Source: Nesterenkonia salmonea
GTDB lineage: Bacteria; Actinomycetota; Actinomycetes; Actinomycetales; Micrococcaceae
Direction of reading: 5' to 3'
Assembly: GCF_005771525.1 (NCBI RefSeq)
Contig: NZ_VAVZ01000014.1
Coordinates: 1 to 64,000 of the forward strand
DNA: 64,000 bases
Made by a program: the position numbers and the translations under genes. The notes beneath the pieces were generated by a model. It was given only the letters and a program-made list of their open reading frames with translations. It was not told where the DNA came from and did not search any database. Positions 11,304-19,506 of the stretch are shown here, one piece after another; the first letter of the stretch is position 1, and every line of letters starts with the position of its first letter.

Positions 11304-12551
11304 ATGACTGTTGAGGTGAAGGCTGACAGAGAACTCGGCTGGACGAGGGCGGACACAGTTCGCACTTCGATCGCCGTGTCCGTGGCCGCAGCCCTGCTCG
11401 GACTCGCTGGGTATCTCGCCGCTACCGATGGGGAAGGCCTCGGCGGGTCTAACGCCGCGCTGATGCTGCTGATCGGTGCTGGTCTCGGCATCCTGTTCGA
11501 GCGAGGCCGATACTGCTTCTTCTGCATCTTCCGGGACCTGTTCGAGAAGAAGAACAGTCGCGGAATGTACGCCATTCTGGTCTCCATCGCGGTAGGCATG
11601 ATCGGCTATGCGGCCATCTTCTCCACCCGGATACCCACCCCCAGTGCTGACAACGTTCCATCTGATGCGCATATCGCGCCGGTCTCGATTGCCCTGGTGG
11701 TCGCCGGGCTCGCCTTCGGTGTGGGAATGGTGATCTCCGGGGGGTGCATAGCAGGCCACCTGTACCGACTGCCGGAAGGACACCTGCGATCCATCCCGGC
11801 CCTGGGTGGCGTAGTGGTCGGCTTTGGCCTGGGCTTCCTGAGTTGGGACTTCATGTACTCCCACTTCATTCTGGGTGCGCCGGTCCCGTGGTTGCCTGCC
11901 GGTAACGGGTACGCACTTGCGGTGCTGGTCCAACTCGGGGTGCTGGCAGCGATCGGTGTATGGCTGCTGCGTTGGAATCCCCGCGTGCAGGGCCGTGCAG
12001 ACCGCACCGTGGACGCCACCGAGCTGCGCAGACTGGTGTTCTTCAAACGCTGGCCAGCGCTCACCACGGGGGTCGCCGTAGGCCTGCTGGCGATTTTGGC
12101 CTACTACAAGGACCAGCCTCTGGGCGTCACTCAGCAGATTTCCTCACTGACCAGGACCGGCATGACAGAGGTTGGTTGGCTGGATCAGTTCATGCCGGGC
12201 CTAGATGAACGGCTGGCCGGATGTGTGGCTGTGGTGACGCACACCATCACCACCAATGGCTGGCTGATTCTGGGCATCGTCTTGGCCTCCCTGGCGGCGG
12301 CCCTGCCTGGGCGCAGATTCCGAGTGGAGAAGGCCACAGCCTTCAACTCCAGCACGGCATTCGCTGGTGGCATCCTGCTCGGTTGGGGCTCGATGATTGG
12401 CCTTGGCTGCACTATTGGTGTGCTGCTGTCCGGAACTCACGCGTTTGCGCTCTCCGGCTGGGTGTTCGGCGCAGCAATTCTGGTGGCATCCGGGCTGGGA
12501 TTCCGCTTCGGCCTTCACCGCAAGGCCGCCCCCGGCGCGTTCCCGGACTGA
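11304..12551 (+). CDS. YeeE/YedE-family sulfur (thiosulfate) transporter
   Basis: A polytopic membrane protein of 415 aa with about ten hydrophobic helices and the small-residue/cysteine signatures of the YeeE/YedE family: RYCFFCIFRD early, GGCIAGHLYR in the middle and LGCTIGVLLSG near the C-terminus. In characterised members such cysteines relay thiosulfate across the membrane. GAAAGG precedes the ATG. It is the second gene after an exported rhodanese, which supports a sulfur-acquisition role; whether thiosulfate or another sulfane sulfur compound is carried is inference. It converges on the FadR-type regulator, 90 bases away, with no obvious terminator between them. Confidence 0.87.
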   Translation: MTVEVKADRELGWTRADTVRTSIAVSVAAALLGLAGYLAATDGEGLGGSNAALMLLIGAGLGILFERGRYCFFCIFRDLFEKKNSRGMYAILVSIAVGMIGYAAIFSTRIPTPSADNVPSDAHIAPVSIALVVAGLAFGVGMVISGGCIAGHLYRLPEGHLRSIPALGGVVVGFGLGFLSWDFMYSHFILGAPVPWLPAGNGYALAVLVQLGVLAAIGVWLLRWNPRVQGRADRTVDATELRRLVFFKRWPALTTGVAVGLLAILAYYKDQPLGVTQQISSLTRTGMTEVGWLDQFMPGLDERLAGCVAVVTHTITTNGWLILGIVLASLAAALPGRRFRVEKATAFNSSTAFAGGILLGWGSMIGLGCTIGVLLSGTHAFALSGWVFGAAILVASGLGFRFGLHRKAAPGAFPD

Positions 12552-12641
12552 AGGGCCGGAGCAACGAACATCGTCACGCGTATCAAACTGCCCGGACTCT
12601 CTCCTTCTCTCGTGCCTCCGGTAGGTCACCGCAGTCGAAGA

Positions 12642-13388
12642 TCACTGCTCCAGGGCACGGTGGCGGGCATCTTTCTCGAACAGCACCTCAAGCTGTTCGA
12701 AATGCCGATCTATGGCAAGGCGGGCCGCCTCAGGGTCGCGTGCATCAATGGCAGCAAGAATGTCGCTGTGCAGCTGCCGCACCATGTCGCGCTCCTCAGC
12801 GAGCGTCACAAACCTGAGAGTGCCCTGGAGAACAGCACGGAGCACACGGGCAAGGAAGATCAGGCCAGACGAGTTTGAAGCCACAAAAAGACCCTCATGA
12901 AATTCAACATCTGCGGAGAAAATATCTGATCCATGCTGGCTTTGATGCATCTCAAGCAGCGCATTTCTCATACTTTCTATTCCAGATAAATCTGGTCTTG
13001 TTGCAGCAAGAATAGCAGCTTCACGCTCCAGCGCGTGGCGGACAGCGCTCAACGATTCTACGTGAATCTCCGAAGAGATAAGGCCAAGGATCAAGACCTC
13101 GCCCATTTTCTCCGGACGGAGCCCAGTATAGATTGCGCCCTCCCTTTCGCGTCTTTCCAGGACCCCAAAAGCTTCGAGCTGCCCTATGCGATCACGCAGA
13201 GCCGTACGACTCACACCCAACCTCGCAGCCAACTCACGTTCACTCGGCATCCGGTCTCCAGGCTCCTTGGTTCGCAGCAATTCAACGAGGTCGCCGAGTA
13301 TCGGATCACTGAAATGGGCGGCAGTAAAAGGCTCGCCTCGAGTTTTTTGGTCTCGACCGTTGGAGGAAACATCGGGCATCTGTTTCAT
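12642..13388 (-). CDS. FadR-type GntR-family transcriptional regulator
   Basis: A 248-aa regulator: N-terminal winged helix (SERELAARLGVSRTALRDRI) and an all-helical FCD ligand-binding domain from about residue 100 with the usual Asp/His metal-site residues (VEFHEGL; later HSDILAAI and DRHFEQL). FCD regulators typically sense organic acids. The ATG at 13388 is chosen because TACGAT lies 6 bases upstream, giving a leaderless transcript; an ATG at 13436 would add 16 residues. It is divergent from the TRAP operon, and a TGGT-N3-ACCA palindrome of the FadR type lies between them, so it probably represses the catabolic cluster until its substrate arrives. Part of the coding sequence is visibly richer in A+T than the flanking housekeeping genes. 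Confidence 0.9.
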   Translation of the reverse strand: MKQMPDVSSNGRDQKTRGEPFTAAHFSDPILGDLVELLRTKEPGDRMPSERELAARLGVSRTALRDRIGQLEAFGVLERREREGAIYTGLRPEKMGEVLILGLISSEIHVESLSAVRHALEREAAILAATRPDLSGIESMRNALLEMHQSQHGSDIFSADVEFHEGLFVASNSSGLIFLARVLRAVLQGTLRFVTLAEERDMVRQLHSDILAAIDARDPEAARLAIDRHFEQLEVLFEKDARHRALEQ

Positions 13389-13394
13389 GCATCG

Positions 13395-13400
13395 ATCGTA
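13395..13400 (-). promoter_or_regulatory. -10 box (TACGAT), leaderless-type, for the FadR-type regulator
   Basis: TACGAT on the minus strand, 6 bases before the ATG at 13388; no Shine-Dalgarno sequence is present there. Confidence 0.5.
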
Positions 13401-13453
13401 GGGCAATAACCAGCGAGTCGTAACCAAAGGGGCCATTCATCCCCTCAAGTTGA

Positions 13454-13466
13454 CTGGTATTACCAG
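13454..13466. promoter_or_regulatory. Putative FadR-family operator between regulator and TRAP operon
   Basis: CTGGTATTACCAG is a perfect 5-3-5 palindrome containing TGGT-N3-ACCA, the core recognised by FadR-type GntR proteins. A TTGACT box (13450-13455) overlaps its left edge. Placement between the divergent regulator and dctP suggests autoregulation and repression of the transporter operon. Confidence 0.6.
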
Positions 13467-13534
13467 ACAGTGACACACTTCACACAGTCTTCATGCTGTG
13501 ACTCAGGACACTTATTCCAAACAAAGGAGAGACC

Positions 13535-14539
13535 GTGAAACGTTTCGCCCCACTCGCCCTACTGCCTCTTACTACGCTCGCGCTCAGCGCGTGCGGCGGA
13601 GACGGAGGTGATGACGACGGTGAAGAGAGCTACACGTGGGACTTCACCGTCACTACCAGTGAGAATTCCACCTGGTACGAGGCAGCTGAGCTGTTCGCCG
13701 ATCGACTCAACGAGGACTCCGATGGGCGCATGGAAATAAACATCCACGCCAATGAGCAGCTTTCCGGCGGGGACCCTGCAACCGGCGTAGAGCAGCTGAT
13801 GAACGGGGACAAGGCCTTCTCCTACAACTCCACGATTATCTACGACGGGCTGGATTCCCGGTTCAGCGCGATCAACGCCCCATTCCTGTACTCAGACTAC
13901 GAGGAGGCCGAGGCAACTATTGAGGCTTCAGCGGGAGATGCCTACGCCGAACTGAGCCGCGAGATTGGGGTCGAGATGCTCGGGTTCGGCGAGTCGGGCT
14001 TTCGGCAGCTAACCACTACCGACACCGCGGTCACCACCCCGGAGGATCTGCAGAACCTCGTTGTGCGCGTCCCTGGTTCCAGCCTATTCCTCAACATATT
14101 CAACGAACTCGGTGCGGATCCCACCACCATGAACTTTGCCGAGGTCTACACATCACTTGAGACCGGGACCATTGACGGCCAGGAGAATCCCTACGATGTG
14201 ATCTACTCGAGCGGTCTCGATGAGGTCCAAGGCCACCTGACCGTATGGAATTACGTTTACGATCCGCTCATCTTGGGCATGAATGCGGACCTCTACGAAT
14301 CTCTAAGCGAAGACGATCAGCAGATTATCCAAGACGCTGCCGCTGAGGCCAATGCTCACCAGATCGAACAGAATCGTGCGCGCGAAGAGGAGCAGCTCGC
14401 TGAACTGAGCGAAGACATGGAGGTCGTGGAACTATCCGAAGATCAGGTAGAGGAATTCCGCGAGGCCATGGAACCTGTCTATGACACTCACGAGGACGAC
14501 TGGACAGAAGATCTGTTCGAGGCCGTCCAGCCGGAGTAA
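13535..14539 (+). CDS. TRAP transporter solute-binding lipoprotein, DctP family
   Basis: Extracytoplasmic receptor (334 aa) of a tripartite ATP-independent periplasmic transporter for an organic acid. The N-terminus is a lipoprotein signal with lipobox LSAC. The conserved binding-pocket Arg occurs in VVRVPGS, and the late DctP signature GTIDGQENP is present. GTG start with AAAGGAGA upstream. First gene of dctP-dctQ-dctM-SDR-PPC-pucR with 3-base or overlapping junctions. The ligand is unknown; the neighbouring CoA ligase, dehydrogenases and thiolase imply a carboxylate that is degraded intracellularly. Confidence 0.92.
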   Translation: MKRFAPLALLPLTTLALSACGGDGGDDDGEESYTWDFTVTTSENSTWYEAAELFADRLNEDSDGRMEINIHANEQLSGGDPATGVEQLMNGDKAFSYNSTIIYDGLDSRFSAINAPFLYSDYEEAEATIEASAGDAYAELSREIGVEMLGFGESGFRQLTTTDTAVTTPEDLQNLVVRVPGSSLFLNIFNELGADPTTMNFAEVYTSLETGTIDGQENPYDVIYSSGLDEVQGHLTVWNYVYDPLILGMNADLYESLSEDDQQIIQDAAAEANAHQIEQNRAREEEQLAELSEDMEVVELSEDQVEEFREAMEPVYDTHEDDWTEDLFEAVQPE

Positions 14540-14542
14540 AAC

Positions 14543-15031
14543 ATGTTCGACAGGATCCTCACAAGTGTGGAGAACACTGTCATCGTGGCCGCGTTTGCCA
14601 CGATGACAGTGGTCTACTTCGCCAACGTCGTCAGCCGTTATCTGCTTCACGGCTCTCTCGCGTTCACCACTGAGATAGTAGTCAACCTGGCAGTGCTACT
14701 GACTATGGTCGGGGCCGCCGCAGGCGTCCGACTCGGCAGCCACCCCAGCTTCGACCTTCTGCCGTCCGTTTCCAAAGGGCTGGTCCGGACGATCCTTATC
14801 AGTCTCGTGGCCGCGGCAACTCTCTCATTCTTTCTGCTCTTCTTGTGGTTGGGCTGGGAGATGACTTCTCGACAATTTGTCCAGGGTCGTGTGACGCCGG
14901 CGCTGGGAGTTCCCCAGTGGATCTTCTCAATGGCTCTGCCAGTCGGAGCGGCGTTGGGGGCCATCCGCGCGGTGCAAGCTGGTTTTTCCCAGATCCGTAT
15001 GGCCGCCCTCAAACAGGAGGCTAGTGTTTAA
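14543..15031 (+). CDS. TRAP transporter small permease, DctQ family
   Basis: Small four-helix membrane subunit, 162 aa, of the usual DctQ length, hydrophobic segments at about 12-32, 45-65, 85-105 and 130-150. It starts 3 bases after dctP and its TAA stop overlaps the dctM start (TAATG), which fixes its place as the middle subunit of the operon. Its role is to support assembly and stability of the large permease. Identification rests on context and helix pattern, both of which are clear. Confidence 0.9.
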   Translation: MFDRILTSVENTVIVAAFATMTVVYFANVVSRYLLHGSLAFTTEIVVNLAVLLTMVGAAAGVRLGSHPSFDLLPSVSKGLVRTILISLVAAATLSFFLLFLWLGWEMTSRQFVQGRVTPALGVPQWIFSMALPVGAALGAIRAVQAGFSQIRMAALKQEASV

Positions 15032-16509
15032 TGATCGAACTCATCCTGGTCGGTAGTTTCCTGATCCTGGTGTGTGTAGGAATCCCAATCGCGTTTTCGA
15101 TGGGCCTGTCAGCTGCGATCACCATTCTCTATGCCAGCGGCACCCACGCCCTCAATCCGGCGTCGGGGGTCATGTTTGCTTCCATGTCGTCTGAGACTCT
15201 TCTGGCAATTCCGTTCTTCATCCTCGCCGGGGTCATTATGGAGCTCACAGGCATCTCGACGCGCCTGGTGGAGTTGGCCGACAAGTGCGTAGGACACCAC
15301 AAGAGCGGTCTCGCGCTGACCGCCATCATCGCAGCGCTTCTCTTCGCTGCAATTTCAGGCTCTGGACCCGCGACGGTCGCCGCCCTAGGTGCCGTCTTGA
15401 TTCCGGCTCTCGTCCGGCATGGCTATTCCAAACGACATGCCGCCTCACTCTTGGCAAGCGCCGGTGGTATGGGAATCGTCATTCCACCGAGCATCGCGTT
15501 CATCGTGTTCGCGGTCGTGGCAAGTGACCATCAGCGAGTCTCCATCAGCCGACTGTTCATGGCGGGTGTCGTGCCGGGCATCCTCATGGGCCTGGCGTTC
15601 TACATTGTGGCGCGCTACCTTCCGCGTCAGCTGGAGCAGCTCACCACCAATGCGAATCTCAACGTCAGCAAAGGATTGGGGCGCCTGGGGCTTGGTGCGT
15701 CATCACCCAGCGCCGCGTCAGGAGGTGATACTCCGAACTCGGGCGTCGGCCCACAGAGTGAGACCGCCACCAAAGGCATCATCACCCTTGATGACACCGT
15801 GGATCCGGATGCAGAGGTGGGCAATCGTTCACGAAGAGCGCCGTGGCGTGAGATTCTCCGAGCGCTGCTGCGCGCCATTCCGGGACTCTTAGTGCCGGTG
15901 ATCATCCTGGGCGGAATCTACGGCGGCATATTCACGCCCACAGAGTCGGCGGCGGTGGCATCGATCTACGCACTGTTGGTAGGTCTGCTCACGAACCGTG
16001 AACTGAAGTTCGGCGGACTGTGGAAAGTCTTCACCACCGCTGGAGTGCAGTCGTCCCGCATTATGATCATCGTGGCGGCAGCATCCCTATACGCCTACGT
16101 CATCACCAGCAACCAGATTGCGGCACGCGTTTCAGACGCTCTGCTCTCCCTGACGGAGAGCACGCTACTGCTGATCCTGTTGATCAACTTGATCCTTCTC
16201 ATCGCAGGAATGTTCTTGGATGCTGTGTCAGCGTTCTACCTCCTTGTCCCCCTGTTGGTGCCGGTGCTGCTCGAACTTGGCATGGACATCACAACCATTG
16301 GCGTCATGATGACCATCAACCTGGCCCTAGGACTGGTAACACCACCGGTGGGAGTCAACCTGCTCGTTGCTGGAAGCATTGCCAAGATTTCCTACGCCGA
16401 AGCTACACGCGGCATCTGGCCATTCCTCCTGGCCGGGCTCGTGGTGCTGATGCTCGTCACCTTCATACCGCAGCTCAGCAACGGGTTGCCGAACCTCTTA
16501 GGAGCATGA
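15031..16509 (+). CDS. TRAP transporter large permease, DctM family
   Basis: Main transport subunit, a sodium-coupled ion-transporter-superfamily membrane protein. Signatures: GSGPATVAALG, GGMGIVIPPSIAFI, FTPTESAAVA and LGLVTPPVGVNL. At 492 aa it is about 60 residues longer than usual; the extra length is a hydrophilic Ser/Thr/Gly/Asp-rich stretch between about 208 and 270, in the cytosolic loop between the two halves of the protein. Start ATG overlaps the dctQ stop by one base. The following dehydrogenase gene begins just past its stop. Confidence 0.92.
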   Translation: MIELILVGSFLILVCVGIPIAFSMGLSAAITILYASGTHALNPASGVMFASMSSETLLAIPFFILAGVIMELTGISTRLVELADKCVGHHKSGLALTAIIAALLFAAISGSGPATVAALGAVLIPALVRHGYSKRHAASLLASAGGMGIVIPPSIAFIVFAVVASDHQRVSISRLFMAGVVPGILMGLAFYIVARYLPRQLEQLTTNANLNVSKGLGRLGLGASSPSAASGGDTPNSGVGPQSETATKGIITLDDTVDPDAEVGNRSRRAPWREILRALLRAIPGLLVPVIILGGIYGGIFTPTESAAVASIYALLVGLLTNRELKFGGLWKVFTTAGVQSSRIMIIVAAASLYAYVITSNQIAARVSDALLSLTESTLLLILLINLILLIAGMFLDAVSAFYLLVPLLVPVLLELGMDITTIGVMMTINLALGLVTPPVGVNLLVAGSIAKISYAEATRGIWPFLLAGLVVLMLVTFIPQLSNGLPNLLGA

Positions 16510-16514
16510 CACCC

Positions 16515-17294
16515 ATGACGACCCCCAACGCCGAGCCGACCTCCTCAGCGAAGGACTTCACCGGACAGGTATGCCTGGTCACTGGAGCGGCCCGAGGAAT
16601 CGGCTATGCGATTTCGCAGGAGCTGATTGCCCTTGGAGCTAAGGTGGCCCTCGTCGACATCGAAGGAGCGGCCGAAGCTGCCGCTCGATTGGGCAAAAAC
16701 GCCGAATCGTGGACCGTCGATGTCCGCCGCCGCTCTCAGGTGCGCCAATGTGTCCACGACGTCGTGGAGCATTTCGGCCGTCTGGATGTGCTAGTGAACA
16801 ATGCGGGCACCGCCGCCCGAATCACTCTGGAAACCATGGACGATGAGACCTGGGAAAGGGACATCGCTACCAACTTGAAGGGCACATACCTGTTCACACA
16901 AGCGGCCATCTACCCCTACATGCGAGACCAGAGCTACGGGCGGATCGTCAACGTGAGCTCAATCTCCGGGATCATGGGGGGACCACTCTCATCAGGCGAG
17001 GGCGGCGGCCGCTCCGGACCGGCCTATGCCGCTTCGAAGGGCGGGATCATTGCATTCACCAAATGGGTGGCCAAGGACGTAGGATCCCTCGGAATCACGA
17101 TCAACTCTGTCGCTCCAGGTCCGGTGGCCACTCCGCTGACCGCGGACGTGAATTACGCAATGGGCAACCAAGCGATCAAACGAATGGGAGACCCGGAGGA
17201 CATCTCTGCCGCTGTGGCCTACCTCGCCTCCCCCCGGGCCGGCTTCGTCACGGGTGAGACCCTCAAGGTCTGTGGAGGATCTGCCATTGGGTAA
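16515..17294 (+). CDS. Short-chain dehydrogenase/reductase (SDR), island copy 1
   Basis: Classical SDR of 259 aa that should oxidise or reduce a hydroxyl/keto group of the pathway intermediate using NAD(P). It has TGAARGIG for the cofactor, the structural NNAG, catalytic Ser in NVSSISG and YAASK. ATG 16515 has AGGAG 10 bases upstream; an in-frame ATG at 16506 overlaps the dctM stop but would sit only one base from AGGAG. An Arg pair and the acidic residue after the second strand (LVDIEG) suggest NAD preference. Fourth gene of the TRAP operon, 11 bases before the PPC-domain gene. Confidence 0.9.
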   Translation: MTTPNAEPTSSAKDFTGQVCLVTGAARGIGYAISQELIALGAKVALVDIEGAAEAAARLGKNAESWTVDVRRRSQVRQCVHDVVEHFGRLDVLVNNAGTAARITLETMDDETWERDIATNLKGTYLFTQAAIYPYMRDQSYGRIVNVSSISGIMGGPLSSGEGGGRSGPAYAASKGGIIAFTKWVAKDVGSLGITINSVAPGPVATPLTADVNYAMGNQAIKRMGDPEDISAAVAYLASPRAGFVTGETLKVCGGSAIG

Positions 17295-17305
17295 GTCGGC
17301 CAACC

Positions 17306-18214
17306 ATGACTGAGCAGCCCATCAGGCCACCTTGGCTTCAACGGCGGCTCCAACATCCGGGACCTCGCAGCTCGCAGCGTCTGGTCGTTCACGCAACGTC
17401 GGCAGTCCACCTCAGAGAAAAAATGAGAGTGGGCTCCCGCCTGAACGATGAACTAATCCGACTCACTACCTCACTCGGAACCGACTCGGCTTCAGTGGTT
17501 CTGACCGGCGGCGTCTTAACACCTCTGCACTACTGCTTTCCTGCGGAGGGCGACGGTCATCGTGCGGCGTGGTTCTCAGACGAGCACATCAGCAGTCATG
17601 CTCACATCACCGCAGGTTCAGCCACTGTCGGGCTGCGTGATGGTGAGCCCTTCGTCCATGCACATCTGAGCTGGAACGACGAAAAGGGCAAAGTTCGCGG
17701 CGGCCACATCTGGCCCCAGACCGTCGTCGGCAGCCCTGCCCCGGAAGTGTTGCTCTTCGGCTTCGCGAATACTCAGTGGGAAAGCCACCTGGATGAAGAG
17801 ACGACCCTGCCGACATTCTCCCCCTCAGCGCTCGTGGAAGGCCCCGGCGGTCCTGCCTGGCAGAATCGGGCGGAATTCGCAGTAGCGCGGATCCTGCCTG
17901 ACGAGGACATCACTGACGCTGTTTTCAGGACAGCACGTGAGGCCGGTTTCGCCCAGGCGAAAGTCTGCGCAGCACTGGGAAGTCTGATCGGTGGCGTGCT
18001 GCTCGACGACGAAACAGGCCGTCTCAGCTTTGTCGAAGGCCCTGCAACGGAGGTGATAAGCGTGACTGGCACCATTGACACCGCTTCAGGCTCCGAAAAT
18101 GCGGCACTGTACTGCAGTCTCGTGGATCGCCACGGGACAGTTCACAAAGGTCTGCTCGTCCCGGGAGAGAACCCCGTCGCTGTCACCTTTGAACTCACGT
18201 TGGCTGCTCTCTGA
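17306..18214 (+). CDS. Tandem PPC-domain (DUF296/PCC) protein, copy 1
   Basis: A 302-aa protein made of two PPC domains (plants-and-prokaryotes conserved, DUF296). Domain 1 (about 25-150) keeps the metal-site histidines in VHAHLS and GGHIWP and carries the motif LTPLHYC. Domain 2 (about 190-300) has the same fold pattern (ALGSLIGG, TEVISVTG, LVDRHGTVH) but lacks GGH, reading HKGLLVPG instead. Paralogue of the gene at 25550, with the same arrangement. Single PPC domains form metal-binding trimers and no reaction is established for this tandem type; context says it works on a substrate or intermediate of the TRAP/CoA-ligase pathway. It overlaps the following regulator by one base (TGATG). Confidence 0.8.
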   Translation: MTEQPIRPPWLQRRLQHPGPRSSQRLVVHATSAVHLREKMRVGSRLNDELIRLTTSLGTDSASVVLTGGVLTPLHYCFPAEGDGHRAAWFSDEHISSHAHITAGSATVGLRDGEPFVHAHLSWNDEKGKVRGGHIWPQTVVGSPAPEVLLFGFANTQWESHLDEETTLPTFSPSALVEGPGGPAWQNRAEFAVARILPDEDITDAVFRTAREAGFAQAKVCAALGSLIGGVLLDDETGRLSFVEGPATEVISVTGTIDTASGSENAALYCSLVDRHGTVHKGLLVPGENPVAVTFELTLAAL

Positions 18215-19506
18215 TGCAGGCCGAGCGCACTGGCTATGCCGAGGCGATTCAGTCAGCAGTGGATGCTCTTGCTCACCGCCTTCGGAGGTCGGTGCTGGTC
18301 AACGACCCGATGGTGCGCATCCTGTACCGCAGTGTTCACTTCGGCGATGAAGATCCGCTGCGTATCAGGGCGCTGCTCCAACGAGAGACAGGCGATGATG
18401 TTGTGAGCTACATCCTCGACCAGGGCGTCGCCGATTGGCTCGGGCCGGGACGGATTCCCCCGCACAAAGCCCTGGGCATGGTGCATCCAAGAGTCTGCAC
18501 TCCCATTCGGCACCCGGCAAGAGGGGGTGGAGAAATGATCGGGATGATCATGATGGTGGATCCTGAGGACTCACTGTCAGACCCTGATCTCCAACTGATC
18601 AGGGAAACCGCAGCTGAAATAGCACCACTTCTCTTCACGGGCCACGGCGGCGACGACCAGTGGGCCCTCAGAGATCTGCTCTCGAGACACTCAGAGGTGC
18701 GGCGCGAAGCGCTCGCTGAGCTGAGCCGCTACAAGCGGAAGCAGGGCTTCGAGCACGTCACCGCCGTCCAATTGGCTGTTCGCTCGCATGACCACGAGAC
18801 TGAGAGCGTGCTGTCGGCCGGGGAGCGCATGACACTGCACGAGACTCTCAGCCTCCTGCCCGGTCCCCGGATTAGCGCTACACTGCATGCGCTCTCCGGC
18901 ACCGGCGCTTCTGTAGTTCTAGGGTGCCGCAAACCGCCCCCACTTGGAGCGCTAACCACGGAGATTGAGCGGACCATCAGTCGATTCCGTGAGGCGACGT
19001 CGGGCACTTCCGAGCTCATCGCAGGTATCGGATCACCGCAGCGTGAACTGCCGAGCGCTCACGTGTCAGCGAGACAGGCCGAGGTGGCGTTGGATGCCGT
19101 CCGCAGAGGCCTTTCCACGCGCGCAGCAGTTCTGTGGAGGGACTTGGGCCCCATGGGAGTGCTACTGCAACTGCCACGTGACGTTCTGGTGCGGTCATCG
19201 CTGCCCCACGAAATGCAGACCGTGGTTGCGACCGTTCCGTTCGATGAGCTCCGACGAACACTTCGTGTCTACCTCGACCACGGCGGCAACGGGCCCGCCG
19301 CCTCGGAGGCTCTGCACATCCACCGGACTACGTTGTACTACAGGTTGGGGCGCATATCTGAGCTCACTGGCCTCGATCTCGCAGACGGCGGCACCCGACT
19401 CAGCCTGCACCTGGGCCTGGCCATGTTGGAGCTCATCGAGACGGAGGAAGCTAGGCTCGACCACAGTCTGGACGGTTGGATGCCTCAAGATCAGCTCAGC
19501 GAGTAG
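18214..19506 (+). CDS. PucR/CdaR-type transcriptional regulator
   Basis: A 430-aa regulator with an N-terminal sensing region (about 1-150, with an IGMIMMVDP GAF-like core), a central GGDEF-like/CdaR region and a C-terminal PucR helix-turn-helix (YLDHGGNGPAASEALHIHRT, then LYYRLGRI, about 355-410). Regulators of this class control purine, glycerate/galactarate and other organic-acid catabolism. It is translationally coupled to the PPC-domain gene, so it belongs to the transporter operon. The 3' end overlaps the converging oxidoreductase gene by 11 bases. The cluster thus has two regulators of different families. Confidence 0.85.
   Translation: MQAERTGYAEAIQSAVDALAHRLRRSVLVNDPMVRILYRSVHFGDEDPLRIRALLQRETGDDVVSYILDQGVADWLGPGRIPPHKALGMVHPRVCTPIRHPARGGGEMIGMIMMVDPEDSLSDPDLQLIRETAAEIAPLLFTGHGGDDQWALRDLLSRHSEVRREALAELSRYKRKQGFEHVTAVQLAVRSHDHETESVLSAGERMTLHETLSLLPGPRISATLHALSGTGASVVLGCRKPPPLGALTTEIERTISRFREATSGTSELIAGIGSPQRELPSAHVSARQAEVALDAVRRGLSTRAAVLWRDLGPMGVLLQLPRDVLVRSSLPHEMQTVVATVPFDELRRTLRVYLDHGGNGPAASEALHIHRTTLYYRLGRISELTGLDLADGGTRLSLHLGLAMLELIETEEARLDHSLDGWMPQDQLSE

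Noticed and set aside
16020-16514. N-terminal extension of SDR copy 1
   Set aside because: It overlaps the dctM coding region in a different frame; the ribosome-binding site supports ATG 16515.
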